Assembly (NCBI GenBank): GCA_009781575.1
Contig: WQXW01000028.1
Span: 1-11,409 of the forward strand
DNA length: 11,409 bases
Origin: Solirubrobacterales bacterium
GTDB taxonomy: Bacteria > Actinomycetota > Thermoleophilia > Solirubrobacterales > Solirubrobacteraceae
Direction of reading: 5' to 3'
Shown: positions 1-6,075 of the stretch, piece after piece
Numbering within the stretch: the stretch's first letter is position 1
Layout of the letters: every line of letters begins with the position of its first letter
Translations under genes and position numbers: made by a program
The notes under the pieces: model-generated
Database searches by the model: none
Seen by the model: only the letters and a program-made list of their open reading frames with translations
Told to the model about the DNA's origin: nothing

Positions 1-16
1 AACGAATCCTCTTTTT
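1..16. repeat. Partial copy of the palindromic repeat, cut by the window edge
   Basis: The window opens with AACGAATCCTC followed by TTTTT. This is the right arm of the palindrome seen complete at 136-165 and 11365-11406, so a third copy is cut by the left edge. Its first base pairs match the ideal arm (AACGAATCCTC) better than the complete copies do. Confidence 0.7.
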
Positions 17-67
17 GAATCCCCCCACGGCGCCTCAGACAGGTGTGTTCGAGGCCGCCCCGGATTC
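4..67. repeat. Repeat module, copy A (copy B at 158-223)
   Basis: Bases 4-67 resemble bases 158-223 along their whole length. Both run from GAATCCTCTTTTTGAATCCC, through a cctc/cctcc-gaca-g-gtgttcga segment, to CCGGATTC. Copy B is two bases longer and differs at about a dozen sites. The duplicated unit is therefore more than the palindrome alone and includes about 45 bases downstream of it. A short hairpin (CACGCA AAA TGCGTG, 67-81) follows copy A. No gene is seen here. Confidence 0.6.
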
Positions 68-130
68 ACGCAAAATGCGTGGGCGCCCGCTCCAGCGGTG
101 CAGGGTCGAGCGCCATCCGTTCCGTTTTTC

Positions 131-170
131 GTTTTGAGGATTCGTTCCGCGCGGAAGGAATCCTCTTTTT
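131..170 (+). terminator. Palindromic repeat, complete copy, terminator-like
   Basis: The arms GAGGATTCGTTCCGC (136-150) and GCGGAAGGAATCCTC (151-165) pair over 15 bp with one mismatch and no loop bases, followed directly by TTTTT (166-170). A stable stem followed by a T-run is the layout of a rho-independent terminator for transcription entering from the left. Bases 131-156 are identical to 11366-11391 at the other end of the window, so this is also a member of a dispersed repeat family. Termination is inferred; the repeat is seen directly. Confidence 0.55.
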
Positions 171-223
171 GAATCCCCCAACGCCGCCTCCGACAAGCGT
201 GTTCGACGCCGCGCGCCGGATTC
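158..223. repeat. Repeat module, copy B
   Basis: Second copy of the module at 4-67, offset by 154 bases at its start. It begins inside the right arm of the palindrome and ends at CCGGATTC. It contains no gene. Confidence 0.6.
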
Positions 224-224
224 G

Positions 225-266
225 TCCTCGGCGGGACGGCGAGGCCTCCTCGGCGGGACGGCGAGG
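225..266. repeat. 22-bp tandem repeat, two copies
   Basis: The 20-base string TCCTCGGCGGGACGGCGAGG occurs identically at 225-244 and 247-266, separated by CC. Each copy has short self-complementary ends (CCTCG/CGAGG), so each could fold as a small hairpin. It lies upstream of the operon with no gene in it. Its role is unknown. Confidence 0.75.
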
Positions 267-312
267 CGTCCGGCGGAGCGATCTCCGTGCTTCTTCGCCG
301 CTGAGGGAGTCG

Positions 313-318
313 TACTCT
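313..318 (+). promoter_or_regulatory. Possible -10 hexamer of the operon promoter
   Basis: TACTCT fits the TAnnnT pattern of actinobacterial -10 elements and is followed by six bases and then ATG (325). The same six-base gap is seen at padR (TAGAAT, then ATG at 10763). No convincing -35 is visible; TTCTTC at 291-296 is the best candidate. If real, the transcript would begin at or next to the ATG of the first micro-ORF. Confidence 0.3.
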
Positions 319-324
319 TTAGCC

Positions 325-354
325 ATGCCCGCCCAGACCCACGCCGGGAAGTAG
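325..354 (+). other. Micro-ORF 1 upstream of the dehydrogenase (9 residues)
   Basis: It reads MPAQTHAGK then TAG (352-354). The next start codon (GTG 357) follows the stop by two bases, and the purine-rich GGGAAG (346-351) just before the stop could serve as its ribosome-binding site. The peptide resembles the first nine residues of the main protein (MPAQAYAGK) because both come from the 32-bp repeat. Translation is inferred from architecture only. The frame is open upstream to about position 43, so a longer product cannot be excluded. Confidence 0.35.
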
Positions 355-356
355 CC

Positions 357-386
357 GTGCCCGCCCTGACCGCCGCCGAGGAGTAG
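357..386 (+). other. Micro-ORF 2 upstream of the dehydrogenase (9 residues)
   Basis: GTG 357 opens MPALTAAEE, closed by TAG 384-386. The main start (GTG 389) is two bases beyond the stop. GAGGAG (378-383) is the last two sense codons of this micro-ORF and also a good Shine-Dalgarno sequence for GTG 389. Translation is inferred. Confidence 0.35.
378..383 (+). promoter_or_regulatory. Ribosome-binding site supporting the GTG 389 start
   Basis: GAGGAG lies five bases before GTG 389. The in-frame alternatives GTG 461 and ATG 470 have no comparable sequence at normal spacing. This supports the longer dehydrogenase form. Confidence 0.5.
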
Positions 387-388
387 CC

Positions 389-1141
389 GTGCCCGCCCAG
401 GCCTACGCCGGCAAGGAGTGCGTGTGCCAGCTGCGCAGGGGGATCTGCGATCAGAGCTGCGTGCGGGACATGCTCGAGACGCCCTTCTACATCGCGTGCC
501 TGCGCCTCTCGGGCCGCCGCTGCGTGGTGGTGGGCGGCGGCGAGGTGGGGCTCGAGAAGGTCGAGGGCCTGTTGGCGTGCGACGGCGCGGTCACGGTGAT
601 CGCCCCCGATGTGGTGGGGGAGCTCGAGGAGCTGGCGCGCGAGGGCTCGATCGCGTGGGAGCGGCGCGAGTACCGCGGCGCGAGCGACCTGGAGGGCGCG
701 TTCATGGCGATCGCGGCCACCGACAGCAGCGAGGTCAACATCGGGGTGTTCGACGACGCGGAGCGGCGCGCGATGCTGGTCAACGTGGTGGACGTGCCGC
801 CGCTGTGCAACTTCATCCTGCCGGCGATCGTGCGCAACGGGGCGCTGGCGATCGCGATCTCCACCGCGGGCGCCTCGCCGGCGCTGGCCAAGCGCATGAA
901 GCGCGAGATTGCGGCGCTCTTCGGCGAGCCCTACGCGCGGCTGGCGGTGATCCTCAACGACGCGCGCGGCTGGGCCAAGGCCACGCTGCCCACCTATCGG
1001 GAGCGCAAGGAGTTCTTCGAGGGGATCGTCAACGGCGAGCCGGACCCGGTGGCGCTCCTGAGGGCGGGCGACGAGGCGACGGTGCACGAACTGATCGCCG
1101 AGGCGCGGCGCCGCAGCGAGCGGGCGCTCCAGAGCGCCTGA
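389..1141 (+). CDS. Precorrin-2 dehydrogenase / sirohydrochlorin ferrochelatase-like (Met8p/CysG N-terminal type)
   Basis: Likely oxidises precorrin-2 to sirohydrochlorin with NAD+, and may insert iron to give siroheme, in the cytoplasm. The 250 residues show a Rossmann nucleotide loop [11 protein letters not shown] (about 47-57). The family block [17 protein letters not shown] (from about 132) contains Asp135, which aligns with the catalytic Asp of CysG/Met8p. The [18 protein letters not shown] segment that follows is also typical. The substrate comes from the CobA domain encoded at 6068. The start is uncertain: family homology begins near Met28 (ATG 470), but GTG 389 has a good ribosome-binding site, and the intervening codons have G or C at nearly every third position. 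The extra 27 residues carry four cysteines (C11, C13, C20, C24). The ferrochelatase role is inferred from family; some members only dehydrogenate. Confidence 0.88.
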   Translation: MPAQAYAGKECVCQLRRGICDQSCVRDMLETPFYIACLRLSGRRCVVVGGGEVGLEKVEGLLACDGAVTVIAPDVVGELEELAREGSIAWERREYRGASDLEGAFMAIAATDSSEVNIGVFDDAERRAMLVNVVDVPPLCNFILPAIVRNGALAIAISTAGASPALAKRMKREIAALFGEPYARLAVILNDARGWAKATLPTYRERKEFFEGIVNGEPDPVALLRAGDEATVHELIAEARRRSERALQSA

Positions 1142-1144
1142 GCG

Positions 1145-1834
1145 GTGCGCGCGCTCGAGATCGACCGCCTCGTGCGCCGCTTCGGCGAGCGCGAGGTGCT
1201 GCGCGAGCTGTCGGTGGCGCTGCCCACGGGCGGCACGCTGCTGGTGCTGGGCGCCAACGGCGCGGGCAAGACCACGCTGCTGCGCGTGCTGGCCAGCCTG
1301 TTGCGCCCCCACCGCGGCGAGGTGCGCGTGCTCGGCAGGGCACTGCCCGCCGAAGCGTGGGCGGTGCGCGGTCGCGTGGGCATGCTGGGCCACGAGCCGC
1401 TGCTCTACCGGGAGCTGAGCGCGCGCGAGAACCTGCGCTTCCACGCGCGGTTGCACGGCGTGGCGCGCGAGCGGGTGGAGCGCATGCTGGAGGCGGTGGG
1501 GCTGGTCGCGCGCGCCGATGAGCCGCTGCGCGCGCTGTCGCGGGGCATGGTGCAGCGCGCGGCGATCGCGCGCGCGGTGCTGCACGAGCCGGAGCTGTTG
1601 CTGCTGGACGAGCCGCTCGCCAACCTCGACCCCGCGGCGATCGAGCGGGTGCAGCCGCTGCTGCACGCCTCGAGCGACCCCGCGCGCCCGCGCACGCGCG
1701 TGCTCACCAGCCACGACCCCGCGCGCAGCCTGGCGGAGGCCGACCTGGTGCTGGGCCTGCGCGAGGGCCGCGGCGAGCTGCTCGCGCCCGGCGCCGAGCT
1801 CGACGCCTCCACGGTGGGGGCGCTATACAGATGA
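1145..1834 (+). CDS. ccmA: Haem ABC exporter ATP-binding protein CcmA
   Basis: ATPase of the CcmABCD complex of cytochrome c maturation system I, which powers release of haem-loaded CcmE at the membrane. In 229 residues it shows Walker A GANGAGKTT (36-44), ABC signature LSRGM (131-135), Walker B LLLLDE (151-156), and the switch His in TSHD (His190). The signature has SRG where many ABC proteins have SGG, and the LSxGM-QR pattern is common in CcmA. The length matches the family (about 200-230). It starts with GTG three bases after the dehydrogenase stop and overlaps ccmB by ATGA, so translation is probably coupled. Sequence alone would allow another small ABC exporter, but ccmB, ccmC and ccmD next to it settle the name. 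Confidence 0.93.
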   Translation: MRALEIDRLVRRFGEREVLRELSVALPTGGTLLVLGANGAGKTTLLRVLASLLRPHRGEVRVLGRALPAEAWAVRGRVGMLGHEPLLYRELSARENLRFHARLHGVARERVERMLEAVGLVARADEPLRALSRGMVQRAAIARAVLHEPELLLLDEPLANLDPAAIERVQPLLHASSDPARPRTRVLTSHDPARSLAEADLVLGLREGRGELLAPGAELDASTVGALYR

Positions 1835-2682
1835 GCGCCCCCACGCGCACGCGCGAGGCGCCGGCGGGCGACCCCGCGGGCACCCCCCGGGAGGGGGCAC
1901 GGGCCGAGGGCCCGGCGGCGGCGGCTGCTGCTGCGACGGGCGCGGCGCGCGTGGGGACCGAGCGCCGGGAGCAGGACGCGGGCGCGGGCGCGCGGGCGCG
2001 CACGGGCATGGCGGCCGCGGTGGGAGCGCTGCTGCGCAAGGAGCTCTTGGTGGAGGTGCGCACGCTGGAGTCGGTGCCGGGCATGTCGCTCTTCGCGGTG
2101 AGCACCTTCGTGGTGTTCCACTTCGCGCTGAACCGCGGCAGCGTGACGGGCCAGCTGGCGGCGGGCATCCTGTGGGTGACGCTGCTGCTGGCGGCGATGC
2201 TGGGGATCAACCGCCTGTTCGTGGCCGACGCGGAGCAGGGCGGGTTCGACGGCTTCCTTCTGGCGCCCGTGGACGGCACCGCGCTGCTGGTGGCCAAGGC
2301 GGGGGCGCTGGCGATCTACCTGGTGGCGCTGGAGCTGGTGGCGGTGCCGGCGTTCGCGCTGCTGTTGCTGGGCAGCTCGTTGTGGCAGGCGATGCCCGCG
2401 CTGCTGGGCGTGCTGGCGCTGGCGGACCTCGGCGTGGCGCTGATCGGCACGCTGGTGGCGGCGCTGGCGGTGCGCACGCGCGCGCGCGACCTGCTGGGGC
2501 CGCTGATGGCGCTGCCGCTGCTGGTGCCGGTGGTGATCGGCGCGGCCCGCGCGAGCGCGCCGCTGTTGCAGCTGGGCCACGCGGGCGCGGTGGGAGCGCG
2601 CTGGTGGGCCACGCTGGCGCTCTATGATTTTGTGTTCGCGTTGATCGCCTACGCACTGTTCGATTTCCTACTGGAGGATTAG
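1831..2682 (+). CDS. ccmB: Haem exporter membrane subunit CcmB
   Basis: Membrane partner of CcmA. Residues from about 86 to 280 form about six hydrophobic segments (roughly 86-100, 108-126, 150-182, 188-215, 220-240, 260-281). The cytoplasmic stretch RKELLVEVRT (69-78) and the loop DAEQGGFDGFLLAP (133-146) are typical of CcmB. With the ATG at 1831, which overlaps the ccmA stop (ATGA), the protein has 283 residues, about 60 more than usual. The extra N-terminus is rich in Ala, Gly, Arg and Thr and looks disordered. Met60 (ATG 2008) would give 224 residues, the normal family length. Neither start has a strong ribosome-binding site, so the true start is open; the overlap favours 1831 and length favours 2008. 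The protein itself is secure. Confidence 0.9.
   Translation: MSAPTRTREAPAGDPAGTPREGARAEGPAAAAAAATGAARVGTERREQDAGAGARARTGMAAAVGALLRKELLVEVRTLESVPGMSLFAVSTFVVFHFALNRGSVTGQLAAGILWVTLLLAAMLGINRLFVADAEQGGFDGFLLAPVDGTALLVAKAGALAIYLVALELVAVPAFALLLLGSSLWQAMPALLGVLALADLGVALIGTLVAALAVRTRARDLLGPLMALPLLVPVVIGAARASAPLLQLGHAGAVGARWWATLALYDFVFALIAYALFDFLLED
2673..2677 (+). promoter_or_regulatory. Strong ribosome-binding site of ccmC
   Basis: GGAGG ends eight bases before GTG 2686 and lies inside the last codons of ccmB. It fixes the ccmC start at GTG and suggests independent initiation rather than pure coupling. Confidence 0.7.
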
Positions 2683-2685
2683 GCC

Positions 2686-3372
2686 GTGTACGGTCGGGGC
2701 CTGCGAGCCCTCTCAATCAGCACGGTGCTCGCGCTCGGAGCGGCACTGAGCCTCGTGTTCTTCTACGCCCCGCTGGAAGCCGATCAGGGCTTCTTGCAGA
2801 AGATCTTCTACGTGCACGTGCCGCTGGCGATCGTGGCGCTGTGCGGGTTCGTGGCGGGCGGTGTGCTGGCGATCCAGCACCTGCGCACGCACGATCCCCG
2901 CTGGGACGCGCGCTCGTACGTGGCGATCCACATGAGCCTCATCTTCGCGGTGGGCACGCTGATCACCGGCTCGATCTGGGCGAAGGGCTCGTGGGGGCAC
3001 TGGTGGGTGTGGAGCGAGCCCACGCTGGTGTCGTTTTTGATCGTGTTCCTGCTGTACGCCACCTATCAGCCGCTGCGCTTCGCGATCGAGGACCCTGAGC
3101 GCCAGGCGCGCTACGCGTCGGTGTTCGCGATCGCGGCGGGCGCGTTCGTGCCGATGAACTTCATCGCGGTGCGCCTCTCGACCGCGTACCTGCATCCGCG
3201 CGTGCTGGGCGACACCTCCAACCTGCCGGGCCCGATGGCGCTCACCTTCCTGGTCTCGCTGGGCGCGTTCGCGCTGTTGTACCTGACGCTGTGCAGGTAC
3301 GAGCTGACCGCCAAGCACGCGCGCTCGCAGCTGCGCCGGTTGCGCGCGCGCGTGTTGGAGGGCCAGGCCTGA
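2686..3372 (+). CDS. ccmC: Haem-handling protein CcmC
   Basis: Integral membrane protein that presents haem to CcmE. In 228 residues it has about six hydrophobic segments, the conserved IFYVHVPLA (His44) and a second periplasmic-side His in YLHPR (His170); these align with the two haem-ligating histidines of the family. The tryptophan-rich signature is present as WGHWWVW (103-109). It continues SEPTLVSF, where the classical motif has WDxR, so the usual Asp and Arg are replaced. The start is GTG with GGAGG eight bases upstream. The stop overlaps the ccmD start (TGATG). Family members are about 220-250 residues, so it is full length. CcsA/CcmF relatives share the WWD motif, but size and neighbours identify CcmC. 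Confidence 0.92.
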   Translation: MYGRGLRALSISTVLALGAALSLVFFYAPLEADQGFLQKIFYVHVPLAIVALCGFVAGGVLAIQHLRTHDPRWDARSYVAIHMSLIFAVGTLITGSIWAKGSWGHWWVWSEPTLVSFLIVFLLYATYQPLRFAIEDPERQARYASVFAIAAGAFVPMNFIAVRLSTAYLHPRVLGDTSNLPGPMALTFLVSLGAFALLYLTLCRYELTAKHARSQLRRLRARVLEGQA

Positions 3373-3701
3373 TGCCGGCGCTGCCGCTGCACCAGGCAGG
3401 CCCCTACGTGGCGGCCGCGTACATCGTGGTGTTCGCGCTGGTGCTGATCTACGTGGCGATCATGGCGGTGCGGCTCACCCGCATGGAACGCACCCTGGGC
3501 GAGCTGCTGCGGCGCGGCGAGCGGGAGCGCCCCCCGGAGGGGCCGGCGCGCGAGGACAGCTCGCGCGGCGAGGAGGGCGCGCTTGCACCCGGCGGCGCCG
3601 CACCATCGAGCGGCGAGGAGGGCGCGCTCGCGCCCGGCGGCGCCGCTGGCGATGAGAGCGGGGCGCTCGATGTGGGGCGCCCGGAGCGCACGCCGGCATG
3701 A
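3372..3701 (+). CDS. ccmD: CcmD-like small membrane protein with an extended repeat tail
   Basis: CcmD stabilises the CcmABC-CcmE complex. The N-terminal part fits well: HQAGPYVAAAYIVVFAL starts a single transmembrane segment (about 11-32), followed by the basic stretch VRLTRMERTLGELLRRGER. ATG 3372 overlaps the ccmC stop and has GGAGGG at 3357-3362. At 109 residues it is clearly longer than typical CcmD (about 45-75). Residues from about 55 onward are rich in Gly, Ala, Glu and Pro and contain a 15-residue repeat (GEEGALAPGGAA twice). That tail is probably disordered and cytoplasmic. An upstream in-frame ATG (3291) inside ccmC is less likely as the start because the HxxGPY motif would then sit far from the N-terminus. 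The stop overlaps hemA by ATGA. Confidence 0.8.
   Translation: MPALPLHQAGPYVAAAYIVVFALVLIYVAIMAVRLTRMERTLGELLRRGERERPPEGPAREDSSRGEEGALAPGGAAPSSGEEGALAPGGAAGDESGALDVGRPERTPA
3565..3654 (+). repeat. 45-bp in-frame tandem repeat inside ccmD
   Basis: Two units, 3565-3609 and 3610-3654, both begin GCGGCGAGGAGGGCGCGCT and stay nearly identical for about 37 bases before diverging. The period is 15 codons, so the frame is kept. It encodes the repeated GEEGALAPGGAA. Confidence 0.85.
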
Positions 3702-5146
3702 GCGAGCTGCTGGCGCTGGGGGTTTCGCACAAGACCGCGCCGGTGGCGCTGCGCGAGCGGCTGGCGTTCACCGAGAGGCAGGCGGGCGAGTTCGCGCGCG
3801 AGCTGGTGGGCAGCCCCCAGGTTCGCGAGGCGGTGGTGATCAGCACGTGCAACCGCACCGAGGTGTACCTGGTGGCGGACCGCCCGGTGCGGGCGGAGGC
3901 GGAGGTGCTGGGCCGGCTGGCCACGCGCGCAACGATTCGCCCGACCGAGCTGGCCGAGTCGATCTACTCGCCGCGCAACTGCGAGGCGGCGCGCCAGCTG
4001 TTCCGCGTGACCGCGGGCCTCGAGTCGATGGTGCTGGGCGAGGCGGAGATCCAGGGGCAGGTGCGGCGCGCGCACGAGCACGCGCTGCAGGCGGGCGCGA
4101 GCGGGCCGCTGACCAACCGGCTCTTCAGCGCGGCGCTCACCACCGGCAAACGCGTGCGCTCGGAAACCGCGATCGGCGCCAGCCGCGTGAGCGTGCCGTC
4201 GGTGGCGGTCGATCTGGCGCGCGGCGTGCTGGGCGCGCTGGAGGGTCGCCACGTGGTGGTGATCGGCGCGGGCGAGACCAGCGAGCTGACCGCCAGCGCG
4301 CTGGCCGACCGGGGCGTGGCCACGATGTTCATCGCCAACCGTCACGCCGACCGCGCGCTCAGCCTGGCACAGCGCTTCGGCGGCTCGGTGGTGGGGCTCG
4401 AGCGCCTGCCGGAGCAGCTGGTGCAGGCGGACATCGTGGTCTCCTCGACCTCCTCGCCCCACGCGATCGTGGGCCACGAGGAGCTCGAGCTGGTGATGCG
4501 CGAGCGGGAGGGCCGCGCGCTGTTGCTGATCGACATCGCGGTGCCCCGCGACATCGACGAGCGGTGCGCGCAGATCGAGGGAGTGACGCTGTACGACATC
4601 GACGACCTGCAGTCGGTGGTGGCGCGCAACCTCGGCGCGCGCGCGGAGGAGCTGCCGCAGGCGCAGGCGATCGTGGAGGAGGAGATCCGCCGCTTCGCGC
4701 GCTGGTTGGGCCAGCTCGAGGTGCTGCCCACGGTGGGCGCCCTGCGCGAGCACGGCGTGGCGATCGTCGAGCAGGTGCTCGCCGAGAACGCGGGCCGCTG
4801 GCAATCGGCCTCGCCGCGCGACCTGGAGCGCGTGGACGCGATCGCGCGCGCGGTGATGAGCCGCCTGCTCCACGAGCCCACGATCCGCCTGCGCGGCGTG
4901 GCGGGCGATCGCAGCCACGCAACCCTCCAGCTGGTGCGCGAGCTCTTCGGCCTGGGCGAGGAGGGGGCCGAACGCAACGGCGCCCAGCGCCAGGCCAGCG
5001 TCGAGCGGCAGGGCGACGCCGAGCGGCGGAGCGGCGCCGAGCGGCAGGGCGGCACCGGACGGCAGGGCGGCGAGCGGGGCGCCGAGGCGCGGCCCACCGG
5101 CGAGCTCGCCCAGGTGCGCTCCCTCGGCGAGCGCCGCCGCCGCTGA
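3698..5146 (+). CDS. hemA: Glutamyl-tRNA reductase HemA
   Basis: First committed step of C5 tetrapyrrole synthesis: it reduces glutamyl-tRNA(Glu) to glutamate-1-semialdehyde with NADPH. The N-terminus MSELLALGVSHKTAPVALRE and the nucleophile loop ISTCNRTEVY (Cys51) are diagnostic. GLESMVLGEAEIQGQV (from about 108) completes the catalytic domain. The NADPH domain has VVIGAGETSEL (about 187-197). A helical dimerisation domain ends near residue 420 with LQLVRELFGL. Residues 424-482 are an added hydrophilic tail of six-residue repeats rich in Glu, Arg, Gln and Gly, making the protein 482 residues against about 410-450 normally. The start overlaps the ccmD stop by ATGA; the stop overlaps the hemC start by one base. 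HemL and HemB, the next enzymes, are not in this window. Confidence 0.97.
   Translation: MSELLALGVSHKTAPVALRERLAFTERQAGEFARELVGSPQVREAVVISTCNRTEVYLVADRPVRAEAEVLGRLATRATIRPTELAESIYSPRNCEAARQLFRVTAGLESMVLGEAEIQGQVRRAHEHALQAGASGPLTNRLFSAALTTGKRVRSETAIGASRVSVPSVAVDLARGVLGALEGRHVVVIGAGETSELTASALADRGVATMFIANRHADRALSLAQRFGGSVVGLERLPEQLVQADIVVSSTSSPHAIVGHEELELVMREREGRALLLIDIAVPRDIDERCAQIEGVTLYDIDDLQSVVARNLGARAEELPQAQAIVEEEIRRFARWLGQLEVLPTVGALREHGVAIVEQVLAENAGRWQSASPRDLERVDAIARAVMSRLLHEPTIRLRGVAGDRSHATLQLVRELFGLGEEGAERNGAQRQASVERQGDAERRSGAERQGGTGRQGGERGAEARPTGELAQVRSLGERRRR
4967..5089 (+). repeat. 18-bp in-frame minisatellite in the hemA tail
   Basis: From codon 424 the sequence runs in 18-base units related to GCCGAGCGGCAGGGCGGC. 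The first unit is 15 bases (4967-4981), followed by units from 4982, 5000, 5018, 5036 and 5054, then a decayed copy. The encoded units are AERNG, AQRQAS, VERQGD, AERRSG, AERQGG and TGRQGG. The period is a multiple of three, so reading continues. Confidence 0.85.
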
Positions 5147-6075
5147 TGCGCATCGGCGCCCGCGGCAGCGCGCTGGCGCTCGCCCAGGCACGTCTGGTGG
5201 CCGCACGGCTGGAAGGGGCGGAGGTCGTCGCGATCTCCACCGGCGGCGATCGCGGCGGGGGCGGCGAGAAGGCGCGCTGGGTCGACGGCCTGGAGGCGGC
5301 GCTGCTGGCGGGCGAGATCGACCTCGCGGTGCATTCGGCCAAGGACGTGCCGGGGGAGCTCGCCGAGGGGCTCGAGCTGCTGGCTTCGCCGGAGCGCGCG
5401 GGCGCGGAGGACGTGCTCTGTGGCGCGGCCGCGCTCGAGGCGCTCCCGGAGGGCGCGCGGGTGGGCACCTCGAGCGTGCGCCGTATGGCGCAGCTGCGCG
5501 CGGCGCGCGCCGACATCGAGGTGGTGGCGATGCGGGGCAACGTCGACACGCGCCTGCGCAAGCTGAACGGGGTGGCCGACGGCGGGGGAGCGGATGGGCG
5601 GGGGGCACCCCTGCACGCGATCGTGCTCGCACGCGCCGGCCTGCAGCGGCTGGGGCGCGAGCAGGAGATCGGAGCGGTGCTCGATCCGGCGCGGTTCGTG
5701 CCGGCGCCGGGGCAGGGGGCGCTCGCGCTCGAGGGGCGGCGCGACGACACGCCCACCGTGGCCGCGGCGCGCGCGATCGGGGACCCCGCGACGCTCACCT
5801 GCCTGCGCGCCGAGCGGGCACTGGCGCGCGAGCTGGACGCGACGTGCGACACGCCGCTGGGCGCACACGCGCGCGCGGCGGGCGCGGGCGCGGGCGCGCT
5901 GTGGCTGCGCGCGTGGGTGGGCGCGGCCGACGGGAGCGCATGGGTCGCGGATGAGTGGCGGGGCGCGGCGGAGGATCCCGAGGCGCTCGGCCGGCGGGTC
6001 GCGGAGCGCCTGCTGGCGGTGGGCGCGGGCGAGCTGCTGGCGCGCGCGCGGGAGGCCTCCCCCGAGCATGCCTGA
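5146..6075 (+). CDS. hemC: Porphobilinogen deaminase (hydroxymethylbilane synthase) HemC
   Basis: Polymerises four porphobilinogens to hydroxymethylbilane in the cytoplasm. In 309 residues it shows MRIGARGSALALAQA at the N-terminus, HSAKDVP (catalytic Asp67), GTSSVRRMAQL, and MRGNVDTRLRKL. The cofactor-attachment Cys234 lies in DATCDTPLGAHA. The loop between STGGD and HSAKD is about six residues shorter than in E. coli HemC and unusually glycine-rich (DRGGGGEKARWV), which may alter the active-site lid. The start is ATG 5146, sharing one base with the hemA stop; internal candidates would remove the RxS motif. Its product is the substrate of the HemD domain encoded next. Confidence 0.96.
   Translation: MRIGARGSALALAQARLVAARLEGAEVVAISTGGDRGGGGEKARWVDGLEAALLAGEIDLAVHSAKDVPGELAEGLELLASPERAGAEDVLCGAAALEALPEGARVGTSSVRRMAQLRAARADIEVVAMRGNVDTRLRKLNGVADGGGADGRGAPLHAIVLARAGLQRLGREQEIGAVLDPARFVPAPGQGALALEGRRDDTPTVAAARAIGDPATLTCLRAERALARELDATCDTPLGAHARAAGAGAGALWLRAWVGAADGSAWVADEWRGAAEDPEALGRRVAERLLAVGAGELLARAREASPEHA

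Larger units (their letters stand above)
320..416 (+). repeat. 32-bp tandem repeat, three copies, across the first gene's start
   Basis: Units begin at 320, 352 and 384, each with TAGCC(A/G)TGCCCGCCC. Units 1 and 3 differ at about four of 32 positions; unit 2 is more diverged. Every unit contains a start codon (ATG 325, GTG 357, GTG 389). The next unit begins with an in-frame TAG that closes the preceding reading frame. The period is 3x10+2, so successive starts lie in different frames. Unit 3 forms the N-terminus of the dehydrogenase. Confidence 0.85.

Noticed and set aside
66..326. - strand frame containing SARNESSK, also read at the right end (11079-11402)
   Set aside because: The shared peptide comes from the palindromic repeat itself. 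It supports the repeat family but not a gene; similar small predicted proteins elsewhere would probably be artefacts of the repeat.
43..354. 103-codon + strand open frame ending with micro-ORF 1
   Set aside because: It crosses two repeat modules and a palindrome, has no family features and gives no sign of selection as a protein. Only the ATG 325 portion was kept as a micro-ORF.
35..1714. Long - strand open frame of 559 codons opposite the dehydrogenase and ccmA
   Set aside because: Its translation is dominated by His, Arg, Ala and Gln, typical of antisense frames of GC-rich genes. The + strand frames show clear family motifs. It also runs through the palindromic repeats.
6050..6061. Perfect palindrome GGGAGGCCTCCC before cobA-hemD as an operator
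   Set aside because: It lies in hemC coding sequence, is short and is likely by chance in this composition. It may mask the ribosome-binding site, but nothing supports more.
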